Origin: Sulfuricurvum sp.
GTDB taxonomy: Bacteria > Campylobacterota > Campylobacteria > Campylobacterales > Sulfurimonadaceae
DNA length: 43,371 bases
NCBI RefSeq assembly: GCF_019163035.1
Contig: NZ_JAFLKV010000036.1
Location: 1 to 43,371 of the forward strand
Direction: 5' to 3'
Notes under the pieces: generated by a model
What the model saw: only the letters and a program-made list of their open reading frames with translations
The model's database searches: none
Told to the model about the DNA's origin: nothing
Shown here: positions 1-9,080 of the stretch, one piece after another
Position numbering within the stretch: position 1 is the first letter of the stretch
Layout of the letters: each line of letters starts with the position of its first letter
Made by a program: the position numbers and the translations under genes

Positions 1-4
1 CGAT

Positions 5-1060
5 TTAATCAACTAGTATTGCTCTTAACTGTCTATACTTATAGATTATTTTTTCTCCAATACTCTCTACCTCTTCATGCGTCATTTTTCCAAATGAAAA
101 ACTGATCGCCATGCTAGCTTCTTCTGTTGAATACCCTATAACCTTCAAAATACGTGAGGGTTGAGATAATCCCAGAGAACAAAGCTCTCCGTTGGTTAAA
201 AAGATCCCTTCAAGTGCCATAGATCGGATCAAATCTCGGGCAAATATACCATCAAATCCGATATAACAGGTATTAGGGAGAGTCAAGCTAGGATTTATCA
301 TCAACTTCACTCTGCACCCAAGAGCATCTGTAATTTGCTTCACAAAACAATCTCGTATATTTCTTATGTGGTCATAAGAATCATTTGCCGATTTCATATA
401 CGTATGATAAAAATGATCATAAACTGTTAGATCGATAGCGGGGATCATATCTGAGAAATTACATTTACTGCAAAGGAAAACACCCGAATGTTTAAACGAA
501 CCCACTTTATAGCCCCAGACAAATGCCGCAAATACTTTGGGTGTGTTCTCAAGTTTCAACGCATTGCTTAAATCCAAAATTAGATGTTTCATGTCAAAAT
601 ATCGGTTAACTCTTTTCATTGACTCAATATAAAATGTATCTTCATCAACCGCACTGCACACTAAATAGCGAGCTCCGCGCTCTTTAGCCAAAGCCAAAGA
701 TTTTTCACACAGTCCACCCGCGGAATCAGCATCTATCCAGAGAACGGTACGCCCTGATTTTTCGAGAATTAGTCCTGCATGATAAAGATTATAAGGGAGC
801 TTTGAAGAAAAGGCGATGATCTCTTTTGACGGAACGGCCTGATCGATAAAAAAACTCACAGCAGTAGGCGAAAAATTACAAAATACTCCTTCGGAATATC
901 CGAAAGATGATGCGAAGGAGCGGTTTAAATTTTTTAAGAGTTCAAGACTTTCACCATCACCGCTGCGTAAGCGTATCCCTATGGGTGCGGATTCAAACGG
1001 CTGAAAGCTCGGTGCGTGGTTGACATCGAGACAATAGAGCTTTTTATGAGGCTGCAACAC
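5..1060 (-). CDS. Cysteine desulfurase-like PLP enzyme (NifS/IscS-like aminotransferase class V), divergent
   Basis: 351 aa ORF; PLP-Lys-like segment WGYKVGSFKHSGVF (cf. SAHKxxGPKG) and Cys-loop-like LTNGELCSLGLSQPSRILKVIG followed by ISFSFGKMTHEEV (cf. SSGSACSSG...LRxSLGRxTTEEE); start overlaps the fdhD 3' end. Confidence 0.75.
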   Translation of the reverse strand: MLQPHKKLYCLDVNHAPSFQPFESAPIGIRLRSGDGESLELLKNLNRSFASSFGYSEGVFCNFSPTAVSFFIDQAVPSKEIIAFSSKLPYNLYHAGLILEKSGRTVLWIDADSAGGLCEKSLALAKERGARYLVCSAVDEDTFYIESMKRVNRYFDMKHLILDLSNALKLENTPKVFAAFVWGYKVGSFKHSGVFLCSKCNFSDMIPAIDLTVYDHFYHTYMKSANDSYDHIRNIRDCFVKQITDALGCRVKLMINPSLTLPNTCYIGFDGIFARDLIRSMALEGIFLTNGELCSLGLSQPSRILKVIGYSTEEASMAISFSFGKMTHEEVESIGEKIIYKYRQLRAILVD

Positions 1061-1898
1061 ATACCTCTTCTATAACGCAGGGGGTCGAATCGGTTTGAAT
1101 CACCGTATGCGCGGTATCGACGCGTGAGGAGTGGGTATAGAGATTCATTTTACCCTCTCGTGCGAATCCGATCAACGTTATACCGTGAAGTTGGGCGGTT
1201 TTAATCCCCAACCGTGTCGGAGCCGCTTTGGAAATCACCATCGTGATACCGTGCATAACACATTTAACGACCATTTCCATTGAAAGTCTGCCGCTTACGA
1301 TTAAGAATGCGTCTTGGGTATCGGCGTGAGATAATCGGGCTTTGCCGATGACTTTATCGATAGCGTTGTGACGACCGACATCTTCCGCTTCGATCGCTTC
1401 ACCCTCTTGAAGTACCAATCGTGCTTTATGGACGCATCCGCTTTGGCGGAACAGTGCACTGCTACCGTAAAAACGATCCACTTCGTCAAACAGCATATCA
1501 ACGTTATAGCTAATGGTAGAGCGGTTAAACTCTTTGACAATTTTATCTTCCACATTCCCTGTCACACCGACACAGCATCCTGTGGTAAGGGTCTTCTCTT
1601 TAAAAAGGTTTTGAATATTCTCTTCATTAACTGATGCGTCAATATAAACCGATAAACCGTTATCGGAAATTCTTAAAGAATGGATATCTTCCACGTGAGT
1701 AATAACCCCCTCACTCATCAAGAATCCGACGATGTGAGCATCTTGATCCTGAGCAATCCCCATAACGGAGAGGAGTTTCATTCCGTTTAGATAAAAGTCG
1801 ATTCGCTCTTCGGCAATAATCTCATCTTCTTCAATCATCACTGAGCCGTTACGATACACTTTTTCGATAATCAATTTTTTAAGAACTTCTTGTGACAT
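1044..1898 (-). CDS. fdhD: Formate dehydrogenase accessory sulfurtransferase FdhD
   Basis: 284 aa; TTGCCVGVTG, DVGRHNAIDKVIGKA and SGRLSMEMVVK motifs typical of FdhD. Confidence 0.93.
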   Translation of the reverse strand: MSQEVLKKLIIEKVYRNGSVMIEEDEIIAEERIDFYLNGMKLLSVMGIAQDQDAHIVGFLMSEGVITHVEDIHSLRISDNGLSVYIDASVNEENIQNLFKEKTLTTGCCVGVTGNVEDKIVKEFNRSTISYNVDMLFDEVDRFYGSSALFRQSGCVHKARLVLQEGEAIEAEDVGRHNAIDKVIGKARLSHADTQDAFLIVSGRLSMEMVVKCVMHGITMVISKAAPTRLGIKTAQLHGITLIGFAREGKMNLYTHSSRVDTAHTVIQTDSTPCVIEEVCVAAS

Positions 1899-1921
1899 GT
1901 CGATACCCTGTATATAAAATT

Positions 1922-1941
1922 GCGGAGGAAAAATCCTCCGC
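1922..1941 (-). terminator. Perfect 8-bp-stem hairpin between fdhC and fdhD (attenuator/terminator-like)
   Basis: GCGGAGGA-AAAA-TCCTCCGC; on the minus strand followed by the T-rich AATTTTATAT. Confidence 0.5.
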
Positions 1942-1949
1942 TTGGAACA

Positions 1950-2897
1950 CTATTGTCGTCCCGCTTTTTTCAAATCATCCAATACATCCGGAGCAACTTG
2001 TTCGAGATATTCTCTCGGATAGCTGCCGCTCCATAGTCCTTTTAGATATCCTTTGACCGAAACCGCCGAAGCGTAGACGAAATCAAGGATAAAGAACATA
2101 ATCAGAACACTGGCACCGAAGTGTAGATAGAGCAATACACGTCGGAATTGAATAACATCCGCATGAGTCAATGAACTCGGATGCAATGTAATAATCATCG
2201 CACCGCTGAAACACAGTGCTGCCCCCATAGCGGCATAGAAAAACCAGATAACGCGCTTGGAAGGTTTAAAGCTTCCCGGCAAGAAATGGCGGAAAGTACT
2301 GTTCTTTCTCCACCCTTTCATATCTTTAGCCGCAATAACGGTAAAGACGAGCCAAACCGCGATCCATGCCAAACCGGTTAATTCATGGAATTCTCTCAAG
2401 ATACGAGGAATATCTCCCCCCTCAGAGCGTAAACCCCATGTAATATTGAATCCGGTCAATACGAGTATGGAAATCATTCCGATATTCAGCCAAATTACCG
2501 CTCGTTGGAACGATGTCAATACTTGAACCGTATCGTTAGGTCTCGTAATCGTCGGTGTTACCCGACCGTTTTTAATGTACAAAAAGACAAAAATCATAAT
2601 CTCGGCAAAAAATACATACCAGATATACTCTTGTCGCTCATTGCTCGCACGAATAATTTCAGGAGCAACCGTGTTATATGCCGGACCGAAAGCGGCATTT
2701 ATCATTTGCTCCAACTCTGAAGCGGGAGCAGTAAGTACACCGCTGGTATCACCGATCAGTGCATGCATCGTATATTGGATCAGGTAACCCCAATCCATAA
2801 TCATCAAAAATCCGACAAAAACGAATCCGACAACACCAAGCCCAAGAGCCGTTAGAATGTAGGCTTTATTACACTCCCAAAAAGTTTTACTTTCCAT
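1950..2897 (-). CDS. fdhC: Formate dehydrogenase gamma subunit, membrane cytochrome b
   Basis: 315 aa multi-TM protein with His residues in TM segments; directly downstream of fdhB. Confidence 0.88.
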   Translation of the reverse strand: MESKTFWECNKAYILTALGLGVVGFVFVGFLMIMDWGYLIQYTMHALIGDTSGVLTAPASELEQMINAAFGPAYNTVAPEIIRASNERQEYIWYVFFAEIMIFVFLYIKNGRVTPTITRPNDTVQVLTSFQRAVIWLNIGMISILVLTGFNITWGLRSEGGDIPRILREFHELTGLAWIAVWLVFTVIAAKDMKGWRKNSTFRHFLPGSFKPSKRVIWFFYAAMGAALCFSGAMIITLHPSSLTHADVIQFRRVLLYLHFGASVLIMFFILDFVYASAVSVKGYLKGLWSGSYPREYLEQVAPDVLDDLKKAGRQ

Positions 2898-3483
2898 TGT
2901 TGTATGCCTCCCATCCGTATGGTTTCAACGATGTATTATCACCGCGTTTAGCAGTGCGATACTCATAAATCTTATCGACTTCAGAGGCATCGCCGGCAAT
3001 GAGCGCTTTGGTTGAACACATCGATGCACACATCGGGATTTTCCCCTCGGCGATACGGTTTTGTCCGTAATGTTCAAATTCATTCTCGCTGAGCGTTTCA
3101 TCCGGTCCACCGGCACAAAAGGTACATTTATCCATGACCCCTTTGACACCGAAGATACCTTCATGTCCAAACTGCGGAGCACCGAAAGGACATGCATAAA
3201 GGCAATAGCCGCATCCGATACATTTATCTTTGTCATGCAATACGATTCCGTCCGTTCGGATATAAAAACAATCCGTCGGACACACTTTTTGGCACGGTGC
3301 ATCGGAACAATGCATACATGCCACCGAGAGAGATTTCTGTTTACCTTCGATCCCCTCGTTAATGGTTATAACCCGTCGGCGATTCACGCCGACAGGAATT
3401 TCATGCGCTTCTTTACACGCGACGACACACCCGTTACAATCGATGCATCGGTAATCGTCACAATAAAATTTCATACGTGACAT
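2887..3483 (-). CDS. fdhB: Formate dehydrogenase beta subunit, 4Fe-4S protein
   Basis: 198 aa; CIDCNGCVVACKEA, CMHCSDAPCQKVCP, CIGCGYCLYACPFGAP clusters. Confidence 0.92.
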   Translation of the reverse strand: MSRMKFYCDDYRCIDCNGCVVACKEAHEIPVGVNRRRVITINEGIEGKQKSLSVACMHCSDAPCQKVCPTDCFYIRTDGIVLHDKDKCIGCGYCLYACPFGAPQFGHEGIFGVKGVMDKCTFCAGGPDETLSENEFEHYGQNRIAEGKIPMCASMCSTKALIAGDASEVDKIYEYRTAKRGDNTSLKPYGWEAYNNGK

Positions 3484-3495
3484 TTATCAGCCCCC

Positions 3496-6336
3496 CTACG
3501 CTTTTTCAATACGCACGAGCGTACATTTGGTTTCAGGGCAAGCGGTGACAATGTCATACCCGTAACTTGTAACCTGATTCGAGTTTTCTCCGAGCGCATA
3601 CGGTGCAGTCCCCTTCGGATATTTGTCTACGAGGCTTTTACCGCTCCATAGACCCGAAAAGTTTTGCGGCATGAAAATATCCGTTTCAGCGACCGAATAA
3701 CTGTAGACCGCTTTGACTTTAATCTTACCTTCGCCCGTTCCATGTACCCAAATCATGTCACCGTTATCAACCCCATATTTTTTGGCGAGTGTCGGATGGA
3801 TATGTGCGTACATTTCCCCCGCTAGTTCGGCCAAATATTTTGAGGCTCGAGTTTCGGTTCCCGTACCCATGTGTTCAACAATACGTCCTGTGACCACATT
3901 GATCGGGAAATCCGCAACCCAGTTTTGTTTGTTCTGCTCACTGGCGTAACGAATGTTCGTACGATAGTGATCTTTTTTGTCTTCAAACGTCGGATATTTG
4001 GCAACCAAATCTTGACGGAAGCTGTGAAGCGGTTCACGGTGTTTAGGAAGTTGGTCAGCCCAATCCCATGCACGTGCTCTCGCTTTTCCGTTTCCGTACG
4101 GACATAGTCCTGCTTCCAACGCTTTGTTAACCAGAATATACGTATTATCGTTTTTCCAGTTTTTACCTTTGACTTTCTCTTTTTCTTCAGCCGTTAACGT
4201 GATGCCGAAAGATTCGATATTGTCTGCGGTAATTTCAAGATGCCCGCCTTTGAATCGTGAACCGGCCGGTTCATTAACCGCAAGCAATGTTTGTCCATTT
4301 TTCTCAGCGACAACCACTGGCTTGCCATCAGGTCCCTTGTCCGTCCATCCTGCACGGAATCCCATACCACCTTCCATAACCGAAACATCGGTTCGGTACA
4401 TGATCGGAGTTCCCGGGTGTTTATCACTCCAGCACGGCCACGGCAATCCGTAATACTCACCCTCAACCACACCGGAGCCTCTTAGAGTAAGCGGATCAAA
4501 CAGCGCCCAATTCTCTTGTTGGCGTTTCATACGTTCCGGTGTTACCCCTTGAAGACCGATTGTTTTGACGGCACGGTTAAACTCTCTTGTCGCATCTTCC
4601 GGCCATTCATAACTCGGTTTACCGTTTTTCAACGAACGGGTAAATTCTTCATAGAATCCGAGTCGTTTTGCAAATTCAAATAAAATTTCGTGGTCTTCTT
4701 TTGCTTCATACAAAGGTTTCACAACCTGTGAACGCCATTGATAACTGCGATTTGTCGCCGCTACCGAACCTGAACTTTCAACTTGGCTGGCTGCCGGAAG
4801 CAAGAACATATTATCGGTACGATCGGTAATAACCGCCGCATCATTGACATACGGATCGATAAAGACGACCAAATCTAGTTTGTCTAACGCTTCTTTCGTT
4901 TTATGGGTCATTGTAATGGTTGAAATACCGTTCCCGATACAAATCAACGCTTTGAGCGGTGTACCCGCATTGTTTGCGGCATTCTCATCATCAATAACAC
5001 CCCAAGGCCATGTAGAGAGGGCAAACCCTTTTTTCTCCATCATATCTTTGGTTTTAAATCGACCTTTTAACCATTCGTAATCGACTTGCCATTGTCCTGA
5101 ATAATATTTCCAAGACCCCTCATTGATCGGGTAGTATCCCGGCAAAATGTCGGATAGATTGGCCATATCACTCGCCCCTTGAACATTATCATGTCCGCGA
5201 AGAATGTTACATCCGCCACCCACTTTTCCGATATTTCCGAGGAACATTTGCATAATAGGCCCTAAACGGGTATTGCTCGTTCCGATCGTATGCTGCGTCC
5301 ATCCCTGATTCCAGATCAAACAACCCGGGGAATTTTCTGCAAAGAGTTTCACCACTTCAAGGAATTTTTCCGCTGTACATCCACACACATTCGCAACGAC
5401 GTCCGGCGTATACTGTTCTGCTTCGACAACAATGGATTCCCAATCGAAAACACGCTCATCCAAATATTGCTTGTCATGCAAGTTGTTTTTAACAATGTAA
5501 CGGATCATTCCGTATAAAAATGCGATATCGGTTCCGGTTCGAATACGTGCAAACAAATCCGCATGCGCAGATGTTTTAGTATATCTCGGATCGATCGAAA
5601 TAATTTTCGCACCGTTCTCTTTGCCTTTTAGAATGTGTTGCATTCCGACAGGGTGATTGACCGCAGGATTAGCTCCCATAATCAAAATAACTTTCGAATT
5701 TTGCATATCTCCCAGATGGTTGGTCATACCGCCATACCCAAGTGTATTCGCCACACCGGCGACTGTAGGGCTATGTCAGATACGAGCCTGATGATCGATA
5801 TTATTCGTTCCCATAAACGCGGCAAATTTGCGGATATAGTACGATTGCTCGTTCGATACTTTGGCTGACCCGAGCATCATGATGCTATCAGGTCCATATT
5901 TTTTTTGAAGAGCTTGAATTTGTGCACTGACCGAATCAAGTGCTTCATCCCATCCAATACGTTCCCAAACACCGTCTTTTTTGACTGTCGGGTAGCGTAA
6001 ACGATTGGTTGAACGCACTTTATCGATCAGGTCAGCACCTTTACAGCAATGACCGCCGAGACTTACAGGATGCTCTTGGGCAACCTCTTGTCTTACCCAG
6101 ACACCGTCTTTTACTTCCGCAATAATTCCGCATCCGACCGAGCAGTGGGTACAAATAGTTTTCACTTTTTTTGAACCCGGATAAGCTTCTTTCAGCTGAC
6201 TCGGCGTTGCTTTGACAACTGGTTCACTTGCTGAGCAAACAGCAACTGCACCGATCGAAGTGAGAGCACCCATTTTTAAAAATGAGCGGCGCCCAATCTT
6301 CGAATTCAACAATTCCGTTGAGTTTCTTGGACTCAT
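3496..6336 (-). CDS. fdhA: Formate dehydrogenase alpha subunit, selenocysteine-containing, Tat-exported (about 946 aa by UGA readthrough)
   Basis: ORF 6336..5776 ends at TGA (5776-5778) in context ...DHQARI-U-HSPTVAGVANTLGYGG and continues in frame to 3496; N-terminal RRSFLKMG Tat motif and CTHCSVGCG 4Fe-4S motif; SECIS-like hairpin follows the UGA; selA/B/C/D in the same window. Confidence 0.95.
5748..5762 (-). promoter_or_regulatory. Bacterial SECIS-like apical stem-loop downstream of Sec UGA
   Basis: Minus strand TCGCC-GGTGT-GGCGA, 13 nt after the UGA codon; GGU-type loop like E. coli fdhF SECIS (TTGCAGGTCTGCA). Confidence 0.75.
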
Positions 6337-6357
6337 TCGTTCTCCTTTTCTTTAAAA

Positions 6358-6573
6358 TTAGAGGGCAGATTTATAAAATTTGTCCCAATATTCCGTTTTA
6401 GTGTAGAGTGTTTCATCTTTGCGGGAATTCCCGACAGCTACCCCATCACCTTCGGTGTGTTCACCCCGATGGCGACTGGGGTGCGTCGCGGTGATCAAGC
6501 CTAAACTCCCCGCCGCAACAACGCCTCCGATCCCTAACCGTTTGAGAAAATCTCGTCGTCCGTTAGTGTCCAT
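6358..6573 (-). CDS. Small twin-arginine signal protein of the formate dehydrogenase region
   Basis: 71 aa; MDTNGRRDFLKRLGIGGVVAAGSLGLI Tat motif plus short soluble tail; immediately upstream of fdhA. Confidence 0.8.
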   Translation of the reverse strand: MDTNGRRDFLKRLGIGGVVAAGSLGLITATHPSRHRGEHTEGDGVAVGNSRKDETLYTKTEYWDKFYKSAL

Positions 6574-6587
6574 TGTTACCTCCTTTC

Positions 6588-7169
6588 CTAAGATAAATAG
6601 AATTCAAAATATGATTTTTCAAATGCGATAAAAAGGGCGAGAAACGAAGCACACTCTTGGTAAAAGTCAGCTCGGTTACTGTTGAACTGCGCATCGATGA
6701 ATCCGCCGATATAGGGCTCTATAACACTTTGAAAGAGTTTCTTCTGCAACGGGCTATGTCCATCGTTGAGCAAGCTGGCGGAAAGACCGAACAATATTCC
6801 GGCTTCATCTTCCCCGACACACACGAAATCGGCTTTAATATATCCCGCTTCACACATAATCTCTTTGGTCATAATTGTCGGCATTCCGAGTTCGCGTTCA
6901 TCATGATAATAGGACATAGATGAATTGATAAAATCACCAAACGGGAGATTAAAGAGGACATGGGCTTCACGCGCTACCTCGTCTTTATTATCCTGCAATG
7001 AGGTGATCATACGATCGGTGTATTCCTTGATCCCCTCTGCAAACGGGGATTCACTGACGGCACGTAGTACCGTGAGGATCGATTCCGAATCTTTCTCTAC
7101 CCCTTCGTTTCGGTATAACGAACCTAAGACAGTGTAAATTGCGGCTCTGGCGCCTACTAGCGATTCCAT
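6588..7169 (-). CDS. TorD/DmsD-family molybdoenzyme chaperone
   Basis: 193 aa; helical protein with ARAAIYTVLGSLYRNE, YYHDERELGMP; operon position next to fdhA. Confidence 0.75.
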   Translation of the reverse strand: MESLVGARAAIYTVLGSLYRNEGVEKDSESILTVLRAVSESPFAEGIKEYTDRMITSLQDNKDEVAREAHVLFNLPFGDFINSSMSYYHDERELGMPTIMTKEIMCEAGYIKADFVCVGEDEAGILFGLSASLLNDGHSPLQKKLFQSVIEPYIGGFIDAQFNSNRADFYQECASFLALFIAFEKSYFEFYLS

Positions 7170-8671
7170 TAATATCCTTCCTTAGCGCCATTGTCAAAAT
7201 GATCTTTGAGCATTAGTTTCGGCTTACACTCCGCACAGCAGTAGAGGGTTCGCGTTTTAACATCATCCCACATCAATGAAGCAAACATACCCGCCACTTT
7301 AGCAATGGCCTTTTCCGTTGCAAACGGCTTACCGCATTCAACACAGCAAAACACTTCGTCTTTGGCAACCGCCGAAAAGGTTACATAGCTCTCCTCTTCT
7401 CTAAAACGCCCCGGTACTAAAGTAATGGAGTGTTCAGGACAGGTACTCTCGCAATGACCGCATCCGGTACACAATGCCGGATTAAGGGCAAGAGATTGAT
7501 TCTGTGGTTGTGCTTGGAAAGCACCGCTTTTGCACACATAGGCACATCCCATGCACAAAGTACATTTGTCATCAACATACAAATCATTAAAAAGTGAATG
7601 TTGCAATGTATACACGTTGTTGCTATATCCTTTTAAAGACGCCAACCCTTCACTCACTGCCATACGAAGAGGTAAATTGTTCAATCGTCTAGCAAGCGGT
7701 GTAAAACGTTTAGAATGGCGCGATGCTGAAACGATATCTCCGATCACATCGCCGCCGAAGCGTTCAAAGATACGGTTCACATTACAAATTGCCACTTGGG
7801 TAGATACCGGCAGCGCTGTTATATCCGGAAAGTAAACGTCTCCTCCAGATTTGAGAACCATTAACGAGAGATAAAGTTCATTGAGAAGAGAATAATTCGG
7901 AACGCTGAGTATCACTGTTTCGCTGTAGAGAGGTGAAGAGAGTTTCATCAAATCGGCATCGGTCGCAACGAGAACACCGTAACCTTCGCTATTTTCCAAC
8001 GCAGCGATTAACCCCGCAACATTAAAACGGGAATTTTGGATGGCTCCGGATGGGCATACCGCAACACACGAACCGCATTCTGTACAGTCGCTTAGACGTA
8101 AATGGATGGTTTTTGCCTCTGTATCTTCGACAAGAGCGGAATACTCACAGCTATCCAGACAGGCACGACATGCAGGCAAATCTTTGGAAGCGTAATCGCA
8201 TTGCCCTTCTGTGAAAAGAAGGCTTTTTGTAAAGGTGGTTTTGGTTGCTCTGGCAGTAAGTTGGGGAGCAACACGTGATAAATTACCGTGAATCTCAATC
8301 GCATCGTATTTAAGCCATGGATTATTGTCTCCGCAGTAAATTAAAGAGGATGCAGGATAGCTAACGATCTCGTTACCCGCTCGAACATTTACATGATAAT
8401 CGCCGGCACGTCCTTCAATCCGAACAATTTTAGAAGCATCGACAACTTGTACATTGAACCCTTCGTCTAAAGACCCTATCAAACTGTAAGTACCGTCGTT
8501 TATCAGAACAATAGAGTGTTGATTATTTAGAGGATACGAGAAGTCAAGCGTATTATCAAATAAAGTGTCATCCACACTCTGTTGAATACGAATCAGTTTA
8601 TCTTTATAAGTATCAGGTGAGTTTTCTAATAAATACATACAGGCGTATGTCATAGCGCTATAATCGGTCAT
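7169..8671 (-). CDS. Multi-cluster 4Fe-4S ferredoxin-like protein of the fdh operon
   Basis: 500 aa; CRACLDSC, CTECGSCVAVCPSGAI, CTLCMGCAYVCKSGAF, CTGCGHCESTCPEHSI and C-terminal CCVEC/CCAEC zinc-ribbon-like pairs. Confidence 0.8.
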   Translation of the reverse strand: MTDYSAMTYACMYLLENSPDTYKDKLIRIQQSVDDTLFDNTLDFSYPLNNQHSIVLINDGTYSLIGSLDEGFNVQVVDASKIVRIEGRAGDYHVNVRAGNEIVSYPASSLIYCGDNNPWLKYDAIEIHGNLSRVAPQLTARATKTTFTKSLLFTEGQCDYASKDLPACRACLDSCEYSALVEDTEAKTIHLRLSDCTECGSCVAVCPSGAIQNSRFNVAGLIAALENSEGYGVLVATDADLMKLSSPLYSETVILSVPNYSLLNELYLSLMVLKSGGDVYFPDITALPVSTQVAICNVNRIFERFGGDVIGDIVSASRHSKRFTPLARRLNNLPLRMAVSEGLASLKGYSNNVYTLQHSLFNDLYVDDKCTLCMGCAYVCKSGAFQAQPQNQSLALNPALCTGCGHCESTCPEHSITLVPGRFREEESYVTFSAVAKDEVFCCVECGKPFATEKAIAKVAGMFASLMWDDVKTRTLYCCAECKPKLMLKDHFDNGAKEGY

Positions 8672-8719
8672 AAAAATCCTTTGTCGTGTATTACGATCAG
8701 ATTTTTGCCAACGTGTAGC

Positions 8720-8734
8720 GATACAGCCTGTATC
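8720..8734. promoter_or_regulatory. 15-bp palindrome in the fdh operon leader
   Basis: GATACAG-C-CTGTATC, perfect 7+1+7, 50-64 bp upstream of the first fdh operon start. Confidence 0.45.
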
Positions 8735-8748
8735 TTTTTGGGCAATAA

Positions 8749-8765
8749 GTAAACTATTATTTTAC
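8749..8765. promoter_or_regulatory. 17-bp palindromic operator candidate (fdh operon)
   Basis: GTAAACTATTATTTTAC. Confidence 0.6.
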
Positions 8766-8857
8766 GTTTTGTAATTATTCTTCATTGTGGCTTAAATTAA
8801 TATTAAAGTCATTTATTTAATTTTATAGAAAATTCAAGCGGAATATAAGATAGTTAA

Positions 8858-8874
8858 GTTAAAATATTTTTAAC
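8858..8874. promoter_or_regulatory. 17-bp palindromic operator candidate (between fdh operon and selC)
   Basis: GTTAAAA-TAT-TTTTAAC, perfect. Confidence 0.6.
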
Positions 8875-8917
8875 CTTTTATGCTTTATGTGGAATAATTT
8901 GAGGGGAAAAGAGGATT

Positions 8918-9020
8918 TGGCGAGAAGGTGAAGGAATTGAACCTTCCTTCGAACAGCCACCTGCCCGAACAATGGGTTTGAAGTCCATGGTGCCCACCAG
9001 GGTCACATACCTCCCATCTC
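8918..9020 (-). tRNA. selC: tRNA-Sec (UCA anticodon)
   Basis: Minus strand GAGATGGGAGGTATGTGACCCTGGTGGGCACCATGGACTTCAAACCCATTGTTCGGGCAGGTGGCTGTTCGAAGGAAGGTTCAATTCCTTCACCTTCTCGCCA; TCA anticodon loop CTTCAAA, long variable arm, T-loop GGTTCAAT, encoded CCA; next to selA. Confidence 0.93.
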
Positions 9021-9045
9021 ACAATGCCATTCTAGCTAAATAAAA

Positions 9046-9062
9046 GTTAAATATTTTTTAAC
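9046..9062. promoter_or_regulatory. 17-bp palindromic operator candidate (selA/selC)
   Basis: GTTAAATATTTTTTAAC, 18 bp upstream of the selA ATG. Confidence 0.6.
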
Positions 9063-9080
9063 CTGTATCGGAGCACTACG

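Noticed and set aside
1368-1634. Numerous 60-140 aa ORFs antisense to or out of frame within long genes (e.g. 1368..1634, 3061..3480, 24737..25228, 42076..42480)
   Set aside because: They lie inside well-supported conserved genes and show no recognisable domain; typical spurious ORFs.
5776-5778. In-frame TGA splitting fdhA looks like a nonsense mutation or sequencing error
   Set aside because: Position, flanking motif, downstream hairpin and local selA/B/C/D all fit selenocysteine; treated as a Sec codon.
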